64,000 nt of DNA from Planctomycetia bacterium (GTDB lineage: Bacteria; Planctomycetota; Brocadiia; Brocadiales; Brocadiaceae). Shown piece by piece: positions 55,172-64,000 of this stretch (within the stretch, counting starts at the first letter, position 1; the number at the start of each line of letters is the position of its first letter). The position numbers and the translations under genes were made by a program. The stretch spans positions 310,001 through 374,000 of the forward strand of contig JABTVC010000003.1 in the NCBI GenBank assembly GCA_015075005.1, in the 5' to 3' direction. The notes under the pieces were generated by a model. The model was not told the origin of the DNA and searched no databases. It saw only the letters and a program-made list of their open reading frames with translations.

Positions 55172-57505
55172 ATGAAAAAAAAAGTAATTATTATTCCGAT
55201 CATTGTTTGTTTTCTCATGGGAATAGCAGTGTCTGTATATATGCTTGCCCGGCGGGTAACTTCTGATGAAGCAATAAAGAGCCGCCTGGTGGGCATGGTG
55301 AGGGCTTTTGGAGAGGTTGCAATTGATCATGTACACGTGGATTTTTTAGAAGGAATTACTATCGACAACCTCTCGTTTGTTGGCACCTCTGAGGATACGC
55401 GAGGCAAGTCTCTTAAAATCCCTAAAATTGTGTTAAAACACCGCCCGCAAAACCTTATAAAAGGCAAACTCACTATAAAAAATGCCGTAATCATTGAGCC
55501 GGAATTAACCGTCGAAAAACCCACAGATATTTGGTCGCTCCTGGATACCATTAAGGCAAACTTTGATAATTTAAAAATACCCGCCTATTTGGATGTATTA
55601 AGTCAAGGCATTGAGATCAGGGATTTGAAGATTCATATCAAGGAAGACCCACAGGCAAATAGTCCGGAAATAAAATTGTCGGGTATCAATATCACATTTT
55701 TACCTTATGCAGGTTCTCTTAAAGATATTACCATGAAAGGGAACATAGATGATCCATTTTTAGGGAATTATTCGTTTACTATGAGACTGCATCCCGAGAT
55801 ACCCCGCCTCGATATCGAGGCCGATGCAAATAGTATTGTTATGAATGAGGGGTTTTGTGATAGATTCCCATACATCGGCAAGATGCTCTGGAGAGATTAC
55901 AAACCTGTTGGAAAGGTCAACGTGTCCTGCAAGGCCAGTTTTAATAATCAGGATAAGCAAAAAAAGATGGATTATGTCATTAATGTCAACCTCAATGGAC
56001 TCACGGCTACGTATGCGGATTGGCCATTTCCGATGTATAGCCTGAACGGTGCAGTGGAAATAAACACAGAAAAGTTGTATCTGAAAGGGATTGTCGGATA
56101 CATAAACTGCGGAAACTATACCTCTCAGGCGGAATTCAAAGGAGAGTTTGATCTTTACGGATCTAAAAAAACCCTTGTAATGACAATTCCTAATTTATTG
56201 GTAAACCAGGAGCTTTTAAAGAATGTGCCTGATGTCGGCGAACAGGTGTGGTCAAGAATACGTCCAACTGGTTTGGTAGACTTGGCCCTCCAGTATAACG
56301 AAGGGGAAAAACAAGAGCGGGATTATTTTCTGGTCGCAAATTGCAAGGGCATGGAAATCAAGCCTCAGATTTTTCCTCTCCCTATTTCTTATGTGAATGG
56401 AGAGTTTAAACTGGCCGACAATGTCTTGGTATTTAAAAATGCCACGGGCATTATTCAGTGTGGAGATCAGTCCGTCTTTGCCGAGATGAACGGCGTTTAC
56501 GATATAAACAGGAATAGAAAGATATTTAATTTTCGTGCCCCAAACCTGTCTCTTACCGAATCGTTTTTGAAAAATCTTCCCGATAAAACGCTTGGAGAAA
56601 AACTTTGGACAAATCTAAATCCTTCAGGAAAGATCGATATGAGTGCTAATTTTCAAGGTTTCGAAGATAAGGGTGACGATTATACCATCGAGATCAATTT
56701 GAAGGATTGTGAGATGAAGACCGGCACATATGAGATTCCTCTCAGGGGGATGACAGGAAGGCTCGATTTCGGCAAAAGCGGATTTTCAAGCAGGCGCATC
56801 AACGCCAATTGCTGCGGTGGACACGTAGAAGGAGCGCTATCTGTATCATCTGTATCAACAGATACCTATAACTATCATGGAGAAGTTATTTTTTCAAGAA
56901 TTGCGCTTGAAGAATTGGCGCACCAGGTAACCAAGAAAGACAATTCACTATCGGGCTTACTTTACGGCAACATTAAATTTAACGGAAATGGTTCAGATCC
57001 TAAAAATTTTCACGCTGAGGGGCAAATCGATGTGAATGAAGGATATCTCTCAGAGGCGCCTATTATTCTTAGTGTTTTCAACTTCCTTAATGCCAATCTG
57101 ACAAAAAGAGAGCGTTTTCACAGTGCAAAAGTAAAGTTTACTGTCAGAGACGGTATAGTCCATATTGATGAAGGAAAGGTCTCTGGCGATACCATCGAAC
57201 TTAACGGTCGAGGGGATATCAATTTTGACGGAGAAGTTCATTTAGATGTTGTTGCCGGATTCAATAAAGGTTTATTTTCGCAGATTCCTATCGTGGGGAG
57301 GGTTTTTGATCTTGTGGTGGGTGGTGTACGAAAACAGTTGACCATGGTAGAGATCAAAGGAAAGTATTCAGATCCGGTAAGCCATTCAGTCCCCTTTCGA
57401 CCCCTCACTCGATCTATCAGGAACATGTTTGAGATATTACCGACGGAAGCACATGAAACTTTAAACGATGCCGAAAGCAAGAAAATAGGAAACGATACTC
57501 CATAA
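55172..57505 (+). CDS. AsmA/YhdP-like envelope protein
   Basis: 777 residues with one N-terminal membrane anchor (VIIIPIIVCFLMGIAVSVYM), then a long beta-rich body. Repeated AsmA-type elements are visible, for example IDNLSFVGTSEDTRGKSL, LNGLTATYADWPFPMYSLNG and PISYVNGEFKLADNVLVFKN. The C-terminus (NGRGDINFDGEVHLDVVAGF, then IVGRVFDLVVGG) is typical of AsmA-like C domains. Such bridge-like proteins are linked to phospholipid transport to the outer membrane, in line with the mla genes. Confidence 0.78.
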   Translation: MKKKVIIIPIIVCFLMGIAVSVYMLARRVTSDEAIKSRLVGMVRAFGEVAIDHVHVDFLEGITIDNLSFVGTSEDTRGKSLKIPKIVLKHRPQNLIKGKLTIKNAVIIEPELTVEKPTDIWSLLDTIKANFDNLKIPAYLDVLSQGIEIRDLKIHIKEDPQANSPEIKLSGINITFLPYAGSLKDITMKGNIDDPFLGNYSFTMRLHPEIPRLDIEADANSIVMNEGFCDRFPYIGKMLWRDYKPVGKVNVSCKASFNNQDKQKKMDYVINVNLNGLTATYADWPFPMYSLNGAVEINTEKLYLKGIVGYINCGNYTSQAEFKGEFDLYGSKKTLVMTIPNLLVNQELLKNVPDVGEQVWSRIRPTGLVDLALQYNEGEKQERDYFLVANCKGMEIKPQIFPLPISYVNGEFKLADNVLVFKNATGIIQCGDQSVFAEMNGVYDINRNRKIFNFRAPNLSLTESFLKNLPDKTLGEKLWTNLNPSGKIDMSANFQGFEDKGDDYTIEINLKDCEMKTGTYEIPLRGMTGRLDFGKSGFSSRRINANCCGGHVEGALSVSSVSTDTYNYHGEVIFSRIALEELAHQVTKKDNSLSGLLYGNIKFNGNGSDPKNFHAEGQIDVNEGYLSEAPIILSVFNFLNANLTKRERFHSAKVKFTVRDGIVHIDEGKVSGDTIELNGRGDINFDGEVHLDVVAGFNKGLFSQIPIVGRVFDLVVGGVRKQLTMVEIKGKYSDPVSHSVPFRPLTRSIRNMFEILPTEAHETLNDAESKKIGNDTP

Positions 57506-57509
57506 GGTT

Positions 57510-59615
57510 ATGCTGGAACATTTCTTTTCACCAGGAACAGTTGCGGTTGTTGGGGCCTCTCGTGAAGAGGGGAAGGTGGGGCACGATTTACTCAGGAATC
57601 TGGTTACGTATGGGTACAAGGGGAAGGTCTATCCGGTGAATCCCAAGGCGGATAATATCCTGGGAATCAAAACGTACGCCAGTCTGAGGGAAATTAACGA
57701 CACCATTGATCTTGCCGTGATTGTTGTGCCTGCCCCCCATGTATTAGCCGTGGTTGATGAATGTCATTATAAAGGGATTGATTCGATTATTGTTATTAGC
57801 GCCGGCTTTAAAGAGAGCGGCATTGATGGGGCATCAAGGGAGCGGGATTTACTCCGGAAGATCAAACAGCATTCGATCCGCATGATCGGACCAAACTGTC
57901 TCGGGTTGATTGACACGCAATCGGCCCTCAACGCCTCTTTTGCTGCCGACATGCCTGCGCAGGGTAGTATTGCGTTCATTTCTCAATCAGGGGCACTCTG
58001 TACTTCCGTATTGGATTGGGCAGTGGATGAATGTATTGGATTTTCCAAATTTATCAGTATGGGGAACAAAACAGACATTGACGAGGTAGACCTTATACAA
58101 GTTCTCGATAGTGATGGCCAGACGAAGGTCATTCTCGGTTATTTAGAAGGGGTAAATAACGGAATGGCATTTATGCATGCAGCCCAGAAAATCACGAAAA
58201 AAAAACCCATGATCATAGTAAAGTCGGGCGGTACTATGGCGGGCGCGAGGGCTGCCTCGTCGCATACGGGAACGTTGGCTGGCGCAGAAAATGCATTTGA
58301 TACGGCATTTAAACAGTCGGGGGTCTTGCGGGCAAAGACAGTCGAAGAACTCTTTGATTATGCCAGGATATTCGGACAGCAACCCTTACCCAAAGGACCA
58401 AGGATAGCACTGATTACGAACGCCGGAGGGCCTGGAATTATTGCGGCAGACGCCGTAGAGCGGTCAAAATTGGAAATGGCAGCATTATCTAAAAACACCA
58501 TTGACCTCCTTCGTTCTTCCTTACCGCCTATGGCAAATGTATATAATCCCGTCGATGTGCTGGGGGATGCAAAAGCCGACCGGTACAAATTCGTTGCCGA
58601 AACGGTGGCAGCAGACCCCAATGTTGATATAGTTCTTGTTATCTTGACGCCTCAGACTATGACGGAAATAGAGAAGACGGCAGAGGTCATTTGTGAAATT
58701 TCAAATTGTGCCGGTAAAACCGTGGTAACCTCATTTATGGGGGGCAAAAGGATTAAAAATAGTTTAAAGATTATGTGTCAGAGAAAGGTGCCTAACTATC
58801 CATTTCCGGAACGCGCAGTATCCGCTATCGAGGCCATGTACAGATATACCTTATGGCAAAAAAAACCCATTCCGGAAATGAAAGAAATGAATATGCAAAA
58901 AGAGCAGGTGGTGCCGGTCTTTGAAAAAGTGAGGCAAACGGGACGCCAGGATTTGGGAGAAGATGAGGCAAAGCAGGTCATTTCAGTTTATGGTTTTAAG
59001 ATTCCCAGGAGCATTCTTGCTACCTCAGAAACAGAGGCGGCAGAAGCTGCTGAAGAGATCGGCTACCCGGTTGTTGCGAAAATTTCTTCACCCGACATCC
59101 TCCATAAATCTGATTTTGGGGGAGTAATCGTTGGGATAAAAAATGCGTCAGAGATGCGAAGGGTTTTTTGTGATATGACTCAAAAGTCACGCAGGCTTCT
59201 GCCTTCTGCGGAAATAAAGGGCGTCTTGGTGCAACAAATGATTACGGGTGGCAAGGAGGTAATCCTGGGGATGTCGCGCGATCCGCAATTTGGTCCCTTA
59301 CTGATGTTTGGATTGGGCGGTATTTATATAGAAGTACTAAAAGATGTTACGTTCCGAATAGCGCCCATTGGATTACATGAAGCAGAGGAGATGGTGCGGG
59401 AGATTCGATCTTTTCCGCTTTTACAAGGTGTGCGCGGCGAAAGGCCCGTTGACATAAATGCCCTTACCGATGGTATTGTAAGGATTTCTCAGTTGGTAAC
59501 CGATTTTCCTGAAATCATGGAAATGGATATAAATCCCTTGATGGTATTCCCCGATGGAGGGGGTACCATGGCTATAGATGCGCGCCTCACGATAACGCAG
59601 GCAGGGGCAAGCTAA
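57510..59615 (+). CDS. ADP-forming acetate-CoA ligase (acetyl-CoA synthetase), fused alpha-beta
   Basis: 701 residues. It has a CoA-binding Rossmann domain (FSPGTVAVVGASREEGKVGH, PVNPKADNILGIKTY), a ligase domain with IGPNCLGLIDTQSALNASF and the phospho-histidine region RAASSHTGTLAGAENAF, and a C-terminal ATP-grasp domain (ISSPDILHKSDFGGVIVG, then GPLLMFGLGGIYIEVLKD). It interconverts acetyl-CoA, ADP and Pi with acetate, CoA and ATP. It starts 4 bp after the AsmA-like gene. The next gene is a phosphotransacetylase-like protein, which suggests acetate metabolism. Confidence 0.93.
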   Translation: MLEHFFSPGTVAVVGASREEGKVGHDLLRNLVTYGYKGKVYPVNPKADNILGIKTYASLREINDTIDLAVIVVPAPHVLAVVDECHYKGIDSIIVISAGFKESGIDGASRERDLLRKIKQHSIRMIGPNCLGLIDTQSALNASFAADMPAQGSIAFISQSGALCTSVLDWAVDECIGFSKFISMGNKTDIDEVDLIQVLDSDGQTKVILGYLEGVNNGMAFMHAAQKITKKKPMIIVKSGGTMAGARAASSHTGTLAGAENAFDTAFKQSGVLRAKTVEELFDYARIFGQQPLPKGPRIALITNAGGPGIIAADAVERSKLEMAALSKNTIDLLRSSLPPMANVYNPVDVLGDAKADRYKFVAETVAADPNVDIVLVILTPQTMTEIEKTAEVICEISNCAGKTVVTSFMGGKRIKNSLKIMCQRKVPNYPFPERAVSAIEAMYRYTLWQKKPIPEMKEMNMQKEQVVPVFEKVRQTGRQDLGEDEAKQVISVYGFKIPRSILATSETEAAEAAEEIGYPVVAKISSPDILHKSDFGGVIVGIKNASEMRRVFCDMTQKSRRLLPSAEIKGVLVQQMITGGKEVILGMSRDPQFGPLLMFGLGGIYIEVLKDVTFRIAPIGLHEAEEMVREIRSFPLLQGVRGERPVDINALTDGIVRISQLVTDFPEIMEMDINPLMVFPDGGGTMAIDARLTITQAGAS

Positions 59616-59683
59616 ATAATTATCAAACGTTGCTTAAAAAATATGTCTTCACTTTATATAGTACTCTATAAAAGGGGGTTATC

Positions 59684-60754
59684 ATGATACCCGTATTTAT
59701 TGCCTCTGTCTCGCCTTTTTCCGGGAAGAATTTAATTTGTCTCGGCCTGGGATTACAATTCAAGAGGGATGGATACAAGGCGGGATACTTTAAGCCTGTT
59801 GGATTTTCTCCCGTCGTTGTTGAAGGCGTACTCACCGATGAGGACGCCGTCTTCCTTTCGAGGGCGCTGGAAGTTAATGAGCCGCTCCAATCTATATGCC
59901 CTGTAGTGTTAACTGATGAAATCATGGGGCGCCTGATGGGTGGCGAGGAACTGAATATCCGTCAAAAAACGTTGACAGCCTTTAATCTCGCGTCCCAGGG
60001 AAAGGATATAATGATTACACGGGGTTTGGGAAGGCTCTCTGGTGGCATATGTCTGCGTTTTTCAGAATTGGATTTTATCAAAGAAACCCATGCAAAGGTG
60101 ATCTTTGTGGATAAATTCCAATCGTACCTCGACACACTCGACGGATTTATCCACGCAGCAAAGATACTGGGGGATCAATTGCTGGGTGTTGTGTTTAATT
60201 TGATTCCTTCAACAAAAGTGAGTTATATACGGGAACGCATGGTTCCCTTTTTAAAAAGCAATGGTATAACCACCTTAGGCATTATTCAAAAAGACCGGAT
60301 CCTTGGCGCTGTACCAATCAGGGAAGTTGTCGACACCCTTACCGGGAAAATCCTCTGTTGTGAAGACAAGGCAGATGAATTGATTGAACATTTTATGATT
60401 GGGGCCATGAATGTCGAGAGTGCCTTGAGTTATTTTCGAAAGGTCTCAAACAAGGCAGTAATCACCGGAGGGGATCGGAGCGATATCCAGCTTGCCGCCC
60501 TCGAAACCCCCACAAAGTGCCTCATTCTCACGGGCGGACTCTATCCAAATGCCTCTATCCTGGGCCGCGCACAGGGGATTGGCGTACCGATTATTGTAGT
60601 GAGATCGGATACAGCGACTACGCTTGAGGTCTGTGAAAATCTTTCGGGATTCGTCAGCCTGCATTCCAAGTCTAAGATACAGCGCGCCGCTGAAGTGGTA
60701 GCGCGGGAAATAGATTTTAAGACTATTTATGCGCAATTGGGGTTATCGAAATAA
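59684..60754 (+). CDS. BioD-like / DRTGG-domain protein
   Basis: 356 residues. The N-terminal half is a BioD/cobyrinate-synthase-like P-loop fold in which the loop is SVSPFSGKNLICLGLGLQFK, with YKAGYFKPVGFSP after it. The C-terminal half is a DRTGG domain (VITGGDRSDIQLAALE, then LILTGGLYPNASIL and VVRSDTATTLEVCE). This arrangement is the N-terminal regulatory region of large phosphotransacetylases without the catalytic part. It lies after the acetyl-CoA synthetase and probably regulates it. That is inference. Confidence 0.85.
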   Translation: MIPVFIASVSPFSGKNLICLGLGLQFKRDGYKAGYFKPVGFSPVVVEGVLTDEDAVFLSRALEVNEPLQSICPVVLTDEIMGRLMGGEELNIRQKTLTAFNLASQGKDIMITRGLGRLSGGICLRFSELDFIKETHAKVIFVDKFQSYLDTLDGFIHAAKILGDQLLGVVFNLIPSTKVSYIRERMVPFLKSNGITTLGIIQKDRILGAVPIREVVDTLTGKILCCEDKADELIEHFMIGAMNVESALSYFRKVSNKAVITGGDRSDIQLAALETPTKCLILTGGLYPNASILGRAQGIGVPIIVVRSDTATTLEVCENLSGFVSLHSKSKIQRAAEVVAREIDFKTIYAQLGLSK

Positions 60755-60834
60755 CTATTTTCTCGTTAAGAATTATACGGCTGCAGATCATAAAATGATA
60801 ATATATTTTAGAAATTAGATATGTCAATTTACTT

Positions 60835-61587
60835 TTACCTTCCATTGCTTTTCATTGCAACAACCAGTTCATTGACTCCTTGATGAAAAATCTCTAGTCG
60901 TTTATTGTTTGCAAGGTCTTGTTGGGAAAATTGCCCTAAAGTAAAAGGGAAAAGTATCGGGCTTTGGGTAATAACAGAGATTAATCCAGAATGAGAATTT
61001 CCAGAAATTAAAATTGCCTCAACAAGCCATGCGATAAGTTTTTTATCGGTAATTATGTGAGGAGTTACTGGTAAATAAATACCTTTTTTCGTAGCATCTT
61101 TTAACACGCCCCAATCAACAAAACATCGTAAAACACGTCTTGCTGCCCTGGTTACTGTTTCACGCTCACCGTATTGTTCTTTTATTCGCCTTAAAACCTG
61201 TGCCGGAGTGAATGATTCTTGCAGTTTTAAAAGACGTCCAACTGTCTCTGCCATTGTTCCAAAAAAAGGATAGACTGCCATTGATGATCCCCAGTGGAGA
61301 ATGATGTGATCGTAAAAAGGTACTCTTCTAAAATAGATTATTGCATCTTTTTTGAGTGGTTGCACAGTTTCAGGCACTGAAACCCAAATCTTAAAGAGAA
61401 TGGTCATTGCCTTTTCCCTGCTTCCACGTTTTGGATTTCCTTTGGATTGAAGTTGTTCGGTTAGAATTTCACACAATACCGCCTCTATTTCTTTCTTTGT
61501 TTTTCCCTCTGAAAGTAATTCGGCAGTTTTCTCAAGCCATTCAAGTCTTATACGCTGGCTGAATCCAATTTCTTTTTTCATTGTCAT
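60835..61587 (-). CDS. terminal gene of the BREX-like operon (BrxA position)
   Basis: 250 residues, abutting pglZ. Features: an N-terminal helical part (RIRLEWLEKTAELLSEGKTK), PFYDHIILHWGSSMAVYPFF, and a winged-helix-like stretch (RRIKEQYGERETVTRAARRV). In type 3 BREX the gene after pglZ encodes BrxA. Size and position fit, but the family could not be confirmed by motif. Confidence 0.55.
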   Translation of the reverse strand: MTMKKEIGFSQRIRLEWLEKTAELLSEGKTKKEIEAVLCEILTEQLQSKGNPKRGSREKAMTILFKIWVSVPETVQPLKKDAIIYFRRVPFYDHIILHWGSSMAVYPFFGTMAETVGRLLKLQESFTPAQVLRRIKEQYGERETVTRAARRVLRCFVDWGVLKDATKKGIYLPVTPHIITDKKLIAWLVEAILISGNSHSGLISVITQSPILFPFTLGQFSQQDLANNKRLEIFHQGVNELVVAMKSNGR

Positions 61588-63627
61588 CTAACTTCTTTCA
61601 ATCTGGACATAGGGAACAGTCACTTCCTCTAACGATATTCCACCATGTGCGATAATTTGTTCGCCCGTATGAATAAATGCAGCCCTGTCAGGGGCTAATA
61701 ATGGTAAATAATCCTGTGGGAGGCCAATTTGTGGCCATTCTATTGCCTCAGGAAATTTTTCCTTTGTCGTTTTCCGTAAAATTGAGTTGGGATATATCCT
61801 TACCCTCTCTCCTCGTACATCGGCTATAGAACCCTCTGTAGGACGGCCACATCCTTTAGCCTCGATACTGCCATGGTCGGATGTTAAGAAGATTTTATAA
61901 TTCCTTTCAAGTAAAAGGTCAATCAGCTTTCCCAAAAACCCTTCTTTTGCCCATTGACGTACTTGATTATGCATGCCTGCTAAGCCAAGTTCCATACCGT
62001 GCATTATCTTATCTACTGTATCCACTATCAAACCCAATATACGAATTCTCTGATCTGAGGTTATTTCATCAACCGCATTAATTTTTGTTTCATTCACACC
62101 TTTTACGTAGGCTATTTCTGTCTGTGTAAAACCATGATCCATCCAGAACTGTGACCATAATACAGGTTCTCTTTCGGTCGTGTTAATGCTGTTGGGAAAG
62201 TAAATCGGTGGTTTACCTGCAAATGCGGCCTGTCTGGATACCGAAGTAATCGTTGGTATCCAACCAAAAATCGCCCTTTCTCGAATAGGTAACTGTGGTC
62301 GTTGTTTCACAAACTCTTCCCTGATCACTAACCAGGAATCAAAAGCCATACCATCTATCAGGATTAATGCAACCTTTCCTCTACCTATAGACCTCATGTA
62401 ACGCTCCATTGCCCTTGGAATATGATGTACCATAACAGGAGGCACAGGTGGTTGATTATACAAACCTCCATATCGTTTCTGTATCCAGCATAAAAATGCT
62501 TTGTCTATCCTTTCCTGAAGTATTTGAAATTGATTCGTGGTGCCGGCATCCTGCCGGCTTTTGAAATCAAGCTGGCTGGAAGCCAGCTCCACGTATTTTT
62601 CTGTTTGATAGAAAAGAACGATGACCTCTGCCCACCGATGGGCAAAGATCAGCCAATCCTGATGTTTACCTTCTGAATCAGGGATTGAGCCTTCAATACT
62701 CTTCATTAACTTTTGTAACCGACGTAATGTATCGAGTTCCGGGTCTACCTGGATTCCTGAAACAACCCACATTTTGGAAAGCATATCAGATTTTGGGTGT
62801 TGAACAGGATGTAACATACCTTCTAAAAAAAGATTATCTATGTAAATACGGATATCGTCGTGATCAAAAGGAATGACAGGTAGTCCTGGATATTTCAAAT
62901 TATCGGCTAACCCCTTCTCACTAACTATTGCCGTTTCGCCCTGTGTCAAGCCTTCAAGAAATATTGGCCATCGCTCTTGTAAAAACTCAAAAAATGCTTC
63001 TCTATCCGATGCAACCCTCTCAAGAGGCCATGCATCAAAATATTTATTTTGACGTAAGAGATAAATAAATCGCTCGTCCAGAATCGAAGGAATACGCTGT
63101 TCTCTGTAATGTAATCGAAGGAGGACACGAAGTAAATCGGGTGGTTGTTTAATCAGTTCAGGGGCAATCTCAAATACATGCCTGAGAATGAAGTCTTTTG
63201 TCGCGTTATCTCCAAGCTTTTCAGGTTTATACCGTATCTGCGCCTGATATAGGGCATCAAGATTGTTGTGGTCGAGACTCATGATTACCGGATAACTTAA
63301 ATTGGGGAACAGTTCGCCCAAGTTAAAAGAAAGTTTTCGCCCCACACACAAAAAGTCGTATGGGAGAGAACTTAAATCATCAGTTGCGGATCTAAGAATC
63401 ACCACAAGGTCTGTTATTTCTCCACGATCCCATAGAGAGCGATATTTTGATTCGTAAGAAAAGCGGAATGCAACGGGATCGTCAAATTCGAGGAGTTCAA
63501 AGCCACGCTCTCTTAATGCAACAACAATTCCTTCTTCGGTCAGTAATCCGTCGGGGTCTGCAACCAGCGTCAAACGTGCAATCTGAGGGGTAAACTCCTT
63601 GAGAATATGATCGCGCCAGCTATTCAT
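61588..63627 (-). CDS. pglZ: BREX PglZ-family alkaline-phosphatase-fold protein (type 3-like)
   Basis: 679 residues. The alkaline-phosphatase-superfamily core is in the C-terminal half: VALILIDGMAFDSWLVI with the metal-site Asp near residue 410, and IFLTSDHGSIEAKGCGRP with the Asp-His pair near 585, plus IIAHGGISLEEVTVPYV at the end. The N-terminal half (SWRDHILKEFTPQIARLTLV, ADPDGLLTEEG) is that of PglZ proteins. PglZ is the universal component of BREX phage-resistance systems. The start overlaps the helicase stop by 4 bases. Confidence 0.88.
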   Translation of the reverse strand: MNSWRDHILKEFTPQIARLTLVADPDGLLTEEGIVVALRERGFELLEFDDPVAFRFSYESKYRSLWDRGEITDLVVILRSATDDLSSLPYDFLCVGRKLSFNLGELFPNLSYPVIMSLDHNNLDALYQAQIRYKPEKLGDNATKDFILRHVFEIAPELIKQPPDLLRVLLRLHYREQRIPSILDERFIYLLRQNKYFDAWPLERVASDREAFFEFLQERWPIFLEGLTQGETAIVSEKGLADNLKYPGLPVIPFDHDDIRIYIDNLFLEGMLHPVQHPKSDMLSKMWVVSGIQVDPELDTLRRLQKLMKSIEGSIPDSEGKHQDWLIFAHRWAEVIVLFYQTEKYVELASSQLDFKSRQDAGTTNQFQILQERIDKAFLCWIQKRYGGLYNQPPVPPVMVHHIPRAMERYMRSIGRGKVALILIDGMAFDSWLVIREEFVKQRPQLPIRERAIFGWIPTITSVSRQAAFAGKPPIYFPNSINTTEREPVLWSQFWMDHGFTQTEIAYVKGVNETKINAVDEITSDQRIRILGLIVDTVDKIMHGMELGLAGMHNQVRQWAKEGFLGKLIDLLLERNYKIFLTSDHGSIEAKGCGRPTEGSIADVRGERVRIYPNSILRKTTKEKFPEAIEWPQIGLPQDYLPLLAPDRAAFIHTGEQIIAHGGISLEEVTVPYVQIERS

Positions 63628-64000
63628 GTTTTTTTCTCTACACGTACTATCATCAATGGAACTAATTCTGGACTGGTTTTCGTTTTTTGATTCATCTCTT
63701 CCTGCTTTGCATGATCTTCTTTTTCCAACTGTGAAAGGCGATATGCCCTTACCTGCGGTAATCCCAATCGTTCTATAGCTCTGCGACGTGCATTAAGCGC
63801 ATACTCCCATCTTTTAATTTCCAGTGATATTAACTCCCCGTGTTCCTGAACAAGCTGTTCATAAATGGGTCTTCCCTGTTTTTCAGCCGTTTCCCATATT
63901 TTCTTAAAAATGTGCTGTGATTCCTGATTGCTCAGGTAATGATGTACATTTACAACACCTGAAACAATTTTATCCCAGATATATCTTGCTGTGGGGTGAA
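63624..64000 (-). CDS. C-terminus of a BREX-associated helicase (partial)
   Basis: 125 residues run in from the right edge and end at TGA 63624. The tail is helical and charged (HGELISLEIKRWEYALNARR then RAIERLGLPQVRAYRLSQLE), as at the C-terminus of large SNF2/DEAD-like helicases that precede pglZ in type 3 BREX operons (BrxHII). The helicase motifs lie outside the window, so the family assignment depends on position and tail similarity. Confidence 0.6.
   Translation of the reverse strand, partial: HPTARYIWDKIVSGVVNVHHYLSNQESQHIFKKIWETAEKQGRPIYEQLVQEHGELISLEIKRWEYALNARRRAIERLGLPQVRAYRLSQLEKEDHAKQEEMNQKTKTSPELVPLMIVRVEKKT

Overview
The window (about 64 kb, mostly near 40-45% GC) comes from a Gram-negative-type bacterium. 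It encodes lipid A modification genes, an RND-type efflux operon with an outer-membrane channel, and an Mla lipid-transport operon. The mix of AT-rich coding sequence, a decayed multiheme cytochrome c, ADP-forming acetyl-CoA synthetase, MlaEFD and BREX is compatible with an anammox-type planctomycete (Brocadiales). That placement is an inference from gene content, not a demonstrated assignment.

Left end (1-15.5 kb): a lipid A / polyprenyl-sugar region on the minus strand. Positions 902-7811 hold an arnT-arnB-arnC-arnA-arnD operon for 4-amino-4-deoxy-L-arabinose modification of lipid A. It is noticeably GC-richer than the rest, and every gene carries frameshifts. It is bracketed by two direct copies of a lipid-A-synthase N-domain gene, one decayed (232-516) and one intact (9415-9780). 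Then come a CmoA-like methyltransferase, an isoprenylcysteine-type methyltransferase and a second, mostly intact sugar cluster (ArnT-like, GT2, DegT aminotransferase, Gfo/Idh dehydrogenase). Short remnants of these genes are scattered between the intact ones, which points to repeated duplication and deletion.

14.8-23.3 kb: a decayed multiheme cytochrome c, then an RND pump, membrane-fusion protein, outer-membrane factor, sensor kinase and OmpR-type regulator, all on the minus strand. 23.7-27.6 kb: NfeD/SPFH membrane pair, miaB and an exported protein. 27.9-30.3 kb: a compact membrane protein / GTPase / partner cassette that looks like a conflict (defence) system and is the best candidate for a little-described system here. 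30.7-34 kb: hemerythrin, a wrecked restriction-modification locus, a toxin fragment and a frameshifted Rnk-like gene. 34.1-42.2 kb: SWIM-SNF2 helicase, mlaEFD, then iscS-uma2-iscU-tusA, in which the IscS homologue lacks the canonical PLP lysine. 42.4-46.5 kb: an AT-rich accessory island with a REP-associated transposase fragment, a PIN toxin pair, an HhH-GPD glycosylase-like protein and small unknowns.

46.5-60.8 kb: housekeeping genes (uvrD/pcrA, purD, initiator tRNA-Met with a strong promoter, TMTC-like TPR membrane protein, UDP-sugar pyrophosphorylase, AsmA-like protein, ADP-forming acetyl-CoA synthetase and its DRTGG-type neighbour). 60.8-64 kb: the 3' end of a BREX type-3-like operon (helicase C-terminus, PglZ, terminal small gene) that runs off the right edge.

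Caution: where the intended sequence could be reconstructed, most broken genes look like loss of one base from a short homopolymer. Some apparent pseudogenes may therefore be sequencing errors. The truncations, missing domains and duplicated remnants do not have that explanation.
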